Assembly: GCA_020440935.1 (NCBI GenBank)
Contig: JAGRNC010000114.1
Location: 1 to 7,645, forward strand
Source of the DNA: Leptospiraceae bacterium
GTDB lineage: Bacteria > Spirochaetota > Leptospiria > Leptospirales > Leptonemataceae
DNA: 7,645 nt
Reading direction: 5' to 3'
Made by a program: the position numbers and the translations under genes. Under the pieces are notes generated by a model, which worked only from the letters and a program-made list of their open reading frames with translations, did no database searches and was not told the origin of the DNA. Within the stretch, counting starts at the first letter, position 1. Each line of letters opens with the position of its first letter. This document shows, piece by piece, positions 1-5,175 of the stretch.

Positions 1-239
1 CGATCATTGCGGAGCTGGGGTTTCTCTATCGCATCGCAACGAATTGGCAATTCATGGTCAGCATCAATGCTCGTAAGGAGCGCTTCCAGGTAAATGGCAG
101 CTATTACTATGCAACAACTCCACCGACCTCAAGCATCGAACCATTGCTGCCTTTCCTTTATGCTCAGGCGCCGCATATTCCCGAGTTTACCGAGCAGTCT
201 TACGCGGTTGCCCTGGGGCTACGGCTGTATATCTGGTAG
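1..239 (+). CDS. Probable outer-membrane beta-barrel protein, C-terminal fragment
   Basis: The reading frame is open from the left edge (first whole codon at position 3) and ends with TAG at 237-239, giving 78 visible residues; the start lies outside the window. The visible part has stretches that alternate polar and hydrophobic or aromatic residues, such as NWQFMVSINARKERFQV and QSYAVALGLRLYIW. It ends in an aromatic residue (Trp) after an amphipathic strand. This pattern is typical of the last strands of Gram-negative and spirochaetal outer-membrane beta-barrels, where the final aromatic residue is part of the BAM recognition signal. A proline-rich loop (TTPPTSSIEPLLPF) separates the strands. 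No family-specific motif is visible, so the substrate or role cannot be given. The gene is convergent with the next one. The barrel assignment is inference from pattern, not from recognised homology. Confidence 0.5.
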   Translation, partial: IIAELGFLYRIATNWQFMVSINARKERFQVNGSYYYATTPPTSSIEPLLPFLYAQAPHIPEFTEQSYAVALGLRLYIW

Positions 240-482
240 GGCGGTGTATTAAAGGGGTCCAGCGCAGGCACTGGCACATTAGACCATTGGTATCTATGAT
301 TCATTCGTGAGGCGGGCACGCATGACTGCTGATTCTGCCGGCCACTCCAACGACGACGGGATGCAGACGGCTGGCATCAGATATCGGCTTTAGGGTTGCG
401 ATGGAACGCATGCTTCAGCAATTCTCTGCAAATCGGCCTGCGATACAGAATCCAGGGGTAGCAGGATAGAATATTGCGCGAG
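240..482. other. Convergent intergenic gap, no gene recognised
   Basis: This 243-bp gap lies between the 3' ends of the barrel fragment and the Str2-like enzyme gene. No tRNA, no run of T on either strand and no intrinsic terminator were found. One imperfect stem is visible: TGCCGGCC pairs with GGCTGGCA (one G-U pair) and can be extended by CTGA/TCAG across a small bulge. Its loop is about 25 nt and there is no U-tract, so it is not a convincing terminator. A 23-codon ORF at 322-393 is too short to support. Confidence 0.5.
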
Positions 483-2000
483 TCAGGCTTTTGCCAGAGA
501 CTGCTCGAATCGCTGGAGCAAAGTTTCTGGATCCTCCAGCCCCACCGAGACTCGAAAGAGGCCCGGATCCATCCCCAGCGATTTCAGCTTCTGTACTCCT
601 TCGGGCCTGGATACCAGCTCGTAATGCGCAAGGTACAGATAGAGCATTACGAGAGTAAAATCGGTGCCAAAGGAGGGCCCTTTTAGTAGATCCAGGGAAT
701 CATACACAGACTGCATGTTGCCCCTAATTTGCAGCGAAATCATCCCGCCGCTGTATGGCTCGCCGCTAACCGAGCGCTTTGCAATGCGAAGGTAATTTGC
801 CGCGCAGGGCCCCTCATCAGCGCAGAATAATTGCGCCACCGCTGGATGATTTCTCAAAGATGATTTGATAGTTTTAACGCTGGAATCAATTCGACTCATG
901 CGCTCTTCGTAGTCCTGAATTCGATAGGCCAATCGTTCCAGGTCGCTGATGTACGGCGCCTCCACATAGCGCTCAACCAGTGGACGCAACTCGGAATAAA
1001 ATGCGGAATCAGGATTAATAATAGCCGCACCCATCATCACATCCCCGGATCCGCTGGCAAATTTTGTAAGGCTTTCGACAACAACATCGCTGTGGCTTAT
1101 GGCATTGATGCATACCGAACTGCCCACCGATATGTCGGATAAAACCATACAGCCCGATTCAGCCGCTACTTCGTACAGTTCCACCAGGTCGGCCGTCTGC
1201 AACAGCGGATTGGTAGGAACCTCGGTGATAATGCCGGCCACATTCTTGTTTGTCCGGAGCGCTTCCTTGATCGATTCCAGCGAATCCATTTGATAGATTA
1301 CCACCGGATCCTCTGTAAACTTTTCGACTATGCGAATATTATCCACGTAGAGCCAACCGAGCTGGATCCACACAGTCCTACCCTTTCGCTTCTGCAATTC
1401 ATGCATGGCGCGAAAAGCCGCATAAACGCTATTCATTCCACTAACTGATAAAATCGCATCCTTGCTCGGAACCCCATTCAACCGAGCCATTTCTTCAGAG
1501 ACGCGCTGGCCGGGCTGCTCGGTGATTCGATCTTCTTTTTGCACGGACGAAATCAGATTTCGCGCGAGCAGGAAATCTTCGGCGCGACGAGAACTAACCA
1601 GGCATCCAGTGTGTTGTATATAGGATAACAAATGGGAAGAAAGGGATTCGTCTTCCGGGAGCGGGAAGGCAACAATTCCATCTTCTTCGATGCAATGAGC
1701 CTTGCCGCGATAACCGGACCAGGAAAACAAATCTTCGGCAGCCGCATCAGAAGAGACCACCACACAGGGGCGATCAGAATGGCTCAAATTCTGAAAATAA
1801 TCGACGATGGCCGTAACATAAGGATGCGCCACAAACCTGGGATAGCCCGACTGGATTCGGCTCATCGTTTCGGATATCTTTTCCTCGTATCCAATGACGT
1901 CCGAGACGCGTGGCAGACTTACCGAAACAGCATGGACGGAATCGGCCGGAATTCGCCCGCCAACTTCGGGAACACTCGATATGGGATAATGGGCCGGCAT
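483..2000 (-). CDS. PLP-dependent Cys/Met-metabolism enzyme, fungal Str2-type cystathionine gamma-synthase-like
   Basis: This is predicted to be a cytoplasmic fold-type I PLP enzyme of the transsulfuration family. The probable reaction is condensation of an activated homoserine ester with cysteine to give cystathionine. Numbered from the chosen start (505 aa), the visible marks are: an N-terminal segment HAVSVSLP...GYEE (about 23-40); a Y-x-R motif in GYPRF (Tyr53, Arg55), which in the family contacts PLP phosphate across the dimer; SGMNSVYAAF (about 187-196), equivalent to the phosphate-binding SGM loop; LGWLYVDN (about 214-221); EVPTNPL (260-266); Asp289 in SDISVG, the expected pyridine-nitrogen partner; Schiff-base Lys313 in SLTKFASGSGDVMMG; and RVSVGLED (483-490). 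The long insert between Y-x-R and SGM (about 130 residues, against about 30 in ordinary MetB) and the SLTK-SG-VMMG wording resemble fungal Str2 rather than E. coli MetB. ATG at 2000 is preferred over ATG at 2060 because it has GGAGGG just upstream and overlaps the rpiA stop as TAATG. The family is secure; the exact substrate is not. Confidence 0.85.
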   Translation of the reverse strand: MPAHYPISSVPEVGGRIPADSVHAVSVSLPRVSDVIGYEEKISETMSRIQSGYPRFVAHPYVTAIVDYFQNLSHSDRPCVVVSSDAAAEDLFSWSGYRGKAHCIEEDGIVAFPLPEDESLSSHLLSYIQHTGCLVSSRRAEDFLLARNLISSVQKEDRITEQPGQRVSEEMARLNGVPSKDAILSVSGMNSVYAAFRAMHELQKRKGRTVWIQLGWLYVDNIRIVEKFTEDPVVIYQMDSLESIKEALRTNKNVAGIITEVPTNPLLQTADLVELYEVAAESGCMVLSDISVGSSVCINAISHSDVVVESLTKFASGSGDVMMGAAIINPDSAFYSELRPLVERYVEAPYISDLERLAYRIQDYEERMSRIDSSVKTIKSSLRNHPAVAQLFCADEGPCAANYLRIAKRSVSGEPYSGGMISLQIRGNMQSVYDSLDLLKGPSFGTDFTLVMLYLYLAHYELVSRPEGVQKLKSLGMDPGLFRVSVGLEDPETLLQRFEQSLAKA

Positions 2001-2701
2001 TAACCCTCCAGACGTCGCACTCCGCTGGATTCGCCAACAATCACAAAGGTGGGACGACATCGGGCGAAGATACCATTCTCCACCACGCCAGAGATGGAGT
2101 TCAATTCCTTCTCCATTGCCTCGGCATGAAAGGAATCGAATCGAACATCGAGCACAAAGTTTCCATGATCCGTAATCACCGGGCCATCCTTTCGAAGTGC
2201 CATACGCAGGCTCACTTCCCGCGCTCCCAGACGGTCCAATTCATGACGGACTACGTTGATGGCCTGCGGTAGAATCTCCAGCGGAACAGGAGTACGCTCT
2301 CCCAGAGTTGTAACCAGTTTGGAGCCATCGATGACGCAAACGAACTTGGATGAAAGGCTATGAACGATTTTCTCAAGTGTATGCGCTGCGCCGCCGCCCT
2401 TTATCAGGTTCAAAGCCGGGTCTACCTCGTCCGCCCCATCGATGGAAACATCCAACGAATCAAAGCTCTCCACCGGAAATACCCGAAGTCCCGCTTCGCG
2501 AGCGAGCTGCATGGACTGATAAGAAGTAGCACAATAATCGCATTGTAGTGCGCCGGTATTTTGCAGTCGTCCCAACTCTTCGATGGCCAGCGCTGCCGTA
2601 GAGCCGGTTCCCAGTCCCACGGTCATCCCGGATTCTACGTTCTGCACCGCTTCGAGGGCGGCGGCTCGCTTGGATTCTTTGTTTGCGTCTGGCTGTCTCA
2701 C
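2000..2701 (-). CDS. rpiA: Ribose-5-phosphate isomerase A
   Basis: This enzyme interconverts ribose 5-phosphate and ribulose 5-phosphate in the non-oxidative pentose phosphate pathway, in the cytoplasm. Numbered from the GTG at 2701 (233 aa), the visible motifs are: GLGTGST (29-35), the phosphate-binding turn; SIDGADEVD with Asp88 and Asp91; IKGGGAAHTLEK with Lys101 and Glu110, matching the E. coli active-site set Asp81, Asp84, Lys94, Glu103; DGSKLV (Lys128); and DHGNFVLD (178-185). All catalytic residues are present. The frame is open to an ATG at 2854, which would add 51 residues. That extension is Pro/Arg-rich, unlike RpiA, and overlaps the upstream gene by 50 bp. The GTG puts GLGTGST at residue 29, where the family normally has it, so it is preferred, although no good Shine-Dalgarno precedes either start. 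With GTG, 103 bp separate rpiA from the phosphatase gene and no terminator is visible there. The next gene overlaps the stop codon. Confidence 0.93.
   Translation of the reverse strand: MRQPDANKESKRAAALEAVQNVESGMTVGLGTGSTAALAIEELGRLQNTGALQCDYCATSYQSMQLAREAGLRVFPVESFDSLDVSIDGADEVDPALNLIKGGGAAHTLEKIVHSLSSKFVCVIDGSKLVTTLGERTPVPLEILPQAINVVRHELDRLGAREVSLRMALRKDGPVITDHGNFVLDVRFDSFHAEAMEKELNSISGVVENGIFARCRPTFVIVGESSGVRRLEG
2004..2009 (-). promoter_or_regulatory. Shine-Dalgarno site deciding the start of the Str2-like gene, within a TAATG overlap
   Basis: On the minus strand GGAGGG lies inside the last codons of rpiA and is followed by TTA and then ATG at 2000-1998. The rpiA stop TAA (2002-2000) shares its last A with this ATG. 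A strong ribosome-binding site plus a one-base stop/start overlap is the usual sign of translational coupling, and it rejects the upstream in-frame ATG at 2060. The spacing from GGAGGG is short (3 nt; 5 nt if GGAG alone pairs). Confidence 0.75.
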
Positions 2702-2804
2702 AGAATACGAGAATGCCCGGGGCGGCTGTGGGTCAAATGCTTTCGGAGCGGCGCCAACCCGACTGTTTCGACGGCGTGGGCGCTCTACGGTCTGGAAGTG
2801 TTGT

Positions 2805-5033
2805 TCAAGATTGGTCTTCGGTAATGGAATCCAGCAGATTTCGTATTCGGTCATCTTCCGGCTGCAGAAATGCGGCCTTCTGGAGAACTTCTGTGGCCAC
2901 GGCTAACTGCCCTGCCTCCGAATAGACTTTACCCAGCAGATACAGAACGCTGGCTCGCTCCCCTACCAGATTTCGCGCCTCCTGCAAATTCTCCAGCGCC
3001 CGAGCGGAATCGCCCATTCGCGAATAGCACAATCCTGCATAATAATGACGGAAGAAGTTTTCATCCTCCAGTCCCTCCAGCAAAGACAGGGCAGTTCCAA
3101 AATCGCCGATCTCGATCAGCTTCTCCACTTCGTCCACCACCGAATCTGCGGAGGGGGCCCCTCTGCCTCCGGGCCCGGCCTCGCGATAGGCCACCCGGAC
3201 CAGGGAAAGATCATCCGCCGGATCGCCCATGGAATAGAGTATTTCTCGAATCCCGGTTAGATCTCCCGCTCCCCGCTCCACTATCTTTAGAAAACGAGCA
3301 GAATCGGGCGCGGTAGCTTCCGTCCTGGTCTGACCGTCGGGCAGCATCGCTTCGCGTCCATCGGAACCAGCGATAATGACATCGCCCGTTTGCAGCTCAA
3401 ACTCAATAGGCGAAAAATCCGGCTGCTCGGGCATTCCAATCTTTCGGAGCATGGATGCGTTCTCCAGGAAGCGAGCAGTCCTGCCGCGGTACAACACGCT
3501 AAATGGATGGTCTGCATTCAGATAGAGCATCAGGCCCGATCTTTCTTTGATCAACCCCATGACGCAGGACACATACATGCTTCCCTCAAAACCGCGAAAT
3601 ACGCTCTGCAGTTCATGAACCGTAGCAATGAGCCATTCGCGGGCAGAAGTGGAGTTGCTTTGCGAGCGACCAAAGATTGAGTTTAGAAGGGCCCCCATAA
3701 TCAATGCGCCTCCCGCTCCCTGAAAGGAATGCCCCATCGCATCGCCGTTGAAGAAGAATGTGTACGCGTCGCCGTCAAATACCAGGTTACCCGTGAAACA
3801 AAGATCGCCTCCCAGTTCCCCTTCCCAACGTTTGTATTGAAACTTCTTCTTATGTTCGATCAAAAAATCGGTATGTACCACATCGCTGCGATTGTTGTCC
3901 TTTAGCAGCGGGTTTGCAAGCACCGTAGTAAGATAATAATCTGCATCCTGACGACTCTTGAGCGCCCGCACTTTTTTTAAAGTGTCGCGCAGATCCGCGG
4001 TTTTACGAATGACCATTTCCTCCATGTGAAGAGCGTAGTGCTCCATTTCGGTCACCATTTCGTTAAAGGCTCGAGCAAGTCCTCCAAATTCGTCATTAGT
4101 TCGGATAGGAATTCTAACTTTAAAGTCCCGGCTTTGCACTCGAGCCACCGCTCCCGTCAGCTCGGTGAGTGGGGCGGTAAGGACTCGGGAGATAATGAGC
4201 CCCAGAAGGCCGGCCACCGCGACGCTGGCGATCACTACAGAAATCAGTATGCGACGTAGCCGATTGATGAGACTGAATTCGCTCTCCGCCGAAAGATCAA
4301 TACCAAGTACAGCAATGGTCTTATTGTCGCGGTTTACAATAGGAATATAGGCCGAAAGCCAGACGCCCCAGGAGTCCCGATAATACTCTTCGCTGGCGGA
4401 AACCTGACCGGTAAAGGCCCGCTTCATCGCTGGCTGCGCGCTTATGTTGTAGAGCATGCCGATTTGAGTGGGGGCTTCGTCCGGATCCAGACGACCGTTT
4501 CCATTGGTGTCCTGTTGCTCATCGTCCCCATCTACAATGAACTTCAGGATGGAATGGTCTGCGGACTCGGGAATAGGAACCAGAATATAGGCATATCGAA
4601 TTAGTGGCGGATCTCCCGATTCTAGCTTTTGTTCGATTTTCTGCCCCGGCGGAATGATCCTGCTTCTGGTAGCCGCCTTGATTCGGCGCATGGTCTGAAC
4701 CAGCGCCTGGTAATCCGGTCGGGCCTCAATGGCCTGCCGATCAGAGTCCGACAGATTGCTCACATTTTCGCCGGGAAGAATGGATTGCAGAGCCCGGTCG
4801 GTACGCGGAAGCTTTTTTGACTCCGAAATTCGATCCAATTCGACGATGGCGTCGCGGTCACCCTCATCCAGCATATACTGGCCGGCTCTGCCAATGTCTT
4901 TCAGTCTGGAAACTGTCTGGCTCCATACGTTGGCGCGGATGGTCTCATAGAAAATGTAGGACGAGGCCGATGAAATTCCTGCGGCAAAAAGCGTGATTGT
5001 CACAATCATCTTGGTCTGAAACCGCAAGGACAT
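2805..5033 (-). CDS. Membrane sensor SpoIIE-type PP2C serine phosphatase with HAMP and C-terminal TPRs
   Basis: This 742-aa inner-membrane signalling protein is predicted to sense an extracytoplasmic cue and dephosphorylate a phosphoserine protein, as RsbU/SpoIIE enzymes do to anti-anti-sigma factors. Domain order: TM1 (about 8-29); extracytoplasmic Cache-like domain (about 30-258) with YNIS...WGVWLSAYIPI and ending in LGIDLSAE; TM2 (about 261-283); HAMP (284-335); coiled linker (335-362); phosphatase domain (about 385-616); TPR-like helices (about 630-740). Metal-binding acidic residues are all present: Asp410 in GGD, Asp431 in GDAMGHS, Asp558 in SDGREAM, and Asp607/Asp608 in DDLSL. The sensor contains a complete EF-hand loop (residues 175-186). 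The ATG at 5033 is preceded by GAGGG at 5048-5044 with a 10-nt spacer. It is the first gene of the leftward block. No anti-sigma or anti-anti-sigma gene lies in the window, so the target is unknown. The family is sure; the ligand and target are not. Confidence 0.92.
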   Translation of the reverse strand: MSLRFQTKMIVTITLFAAGISSASSYIFYETIRANVWSQTVSRLKDIGRAGQYMLDEGDRDAIVELDRISESKKLPRTDRALQSILPGENVSNLSDSDRQAIEARPDYQALVQTMRRIKAATRSRIIPPGQKIEQKLESGDPPLIRYAYILVPIPESADHSILKFIVDGDDEQQDTNGNGRLDPDEAPTQIGMLYNISAQPAMKRAFTGQVSASEEYYRDSWGVWLSAYIPIVNRDNKTIAVLGIDLSAESEFSLINRLRRILISVVIASVAVAGLLGLIISRVLTAPLTELTGAVARVQSRDFKVRIPIRTNDEFGGLARAFNEMVTEMEHYALHMEEMVIRKTADLRDTLKKVRALKSRQDADYYLTTVLANPLLKDNNRSDVVHTDFLIEHKKKFQYKRWEGELGGDLCFTGNLVFDGDAYTFFFNGDAMGHSFQGAGGALIMGALLNSIFGRSQSNSTSAREWLIATVHELQSVFRGFEGSMYVSCVMGLIKERSGLMLYLNADHPFSVLYRGRTARFLENASMLRKIGMPEQPDFSPIEFELQTGDVIIAGSDGREAMLPDGQTRTEATAPDSARFLKIVERGAGDLTGIREILYSMGDPADDLSLVRVAYREAGPGGRGAPSADSVVDEVEKLIEIGDFGTALSLLEGLEDENFFRHYYAGLCYSRMGDSARALENLQEARNLVGERASVLYLLGKVYSEAGQLAVATEVLQKAAFLQPEDDRIRNLLDSITEDQS
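4476..4511 (-). other. EF-hand calcium-binding loop encoded inside the phosphatase sensor domain
   Basis: Residues 175-186 of the phosphatase read DTNGNGRLDPDE. This fits the 12-residue EF-hand consensus: oxygen ligands at loop positions 1 (Asp), 3 (Asn), 5 (Asn), 9 (Asp) and 12 (Glu), Gly at 6 and a hydrophobic residue (Leu) at 8. It is preceded by another acidic stretch, DGDDEQQ. By the predicted topology it lies between TM1 and TM2, on the extracytoplasmic side. Metal binding is inferred from the motif only. Confidence 0.65.
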
Positions 5034-5149
5034 AAACTGGTTGCCCTCGAAAATTCCAATGCGTCAAGCACTTCCTGCGACAAGCGAGCGTTCGATTATT
5101 GCCGAATTAGAGTTGCCACGATGCGAACAAGAACCAATCGTTACTTAAA
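5034..5149. promoter_or_regulatory. Divergent intergenic region between the phosphatase and cyclase genes
   Basis: This 116-bp region separates two divergent start codons and must hold, or lie next to, the promoters of both. On the minus strand AATAAT (5100-5095, five of six matches to a -10 box) would give a leader of roughly 55 nt for the phosphatase, but no good -35 box stands 16-18 bp upstream. On the plus strand no convincing promoter was found, and no Shine-Dalgarno sequence precedes the cyclase ATG. Exact promoter positions are therefore not claimed. Confidence 0.45.
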
Positions 5150-5175
5150 ATGTATTACTACCGGCCATTGGTTCT
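5130..5175. repeat. 9-bp perfect inverted repeat centred on the cyclase start codon
   Basis: AGAACCAAT (5130-5138) and ATTGGTTCT (5167-5175) are exact reverse complements separated by 28 nt. The centre of symmetry falls on the ATG at 5150-5152. In RNA the arms could pair and place the start codon in the loop; in DNA they could be operator half-sites. A 9-bp repeat with a gap of up to about 50 nt is expected around once by chance in a window of this size, so the position rather than the length is what draws attention. Confidence 0.4.

Noticed and set aside
329..380. Imperfect stem TGCCGGCC/GGCTGGCA with CTGA/TCAG extension as a terminator.
   Set aside because: The loop is about 25 nt, there is a bulge, and no T-run follows on either strand.
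322..393. A 23-codon plus-strand ORF with GAGG about 9 nt upstream of its ATG.
   Set aside because: It is too short, shows no recognisable composition or homology, and lies in a convergent gap where such ORFs arise by chance.
2001..2060. Upstream ATG at 2060 as the start of the Str2-like enzyme (525 aa).
   Set aside because: The extra 20 residues lie wholly inside rpiA, are Cys/Ser/Arg-rich and unlike the family, and the ATG at 2000 has a clear GGAGGG site.
532..4490. Several GGATCC sites scattered over the leftward genes.
   Set aside because: They sit in coding sequence at irregular spacing and in different contexts; they follow codon use (for example Asp-Pro and Gly-Ser pairs) and do not form a repeat family.
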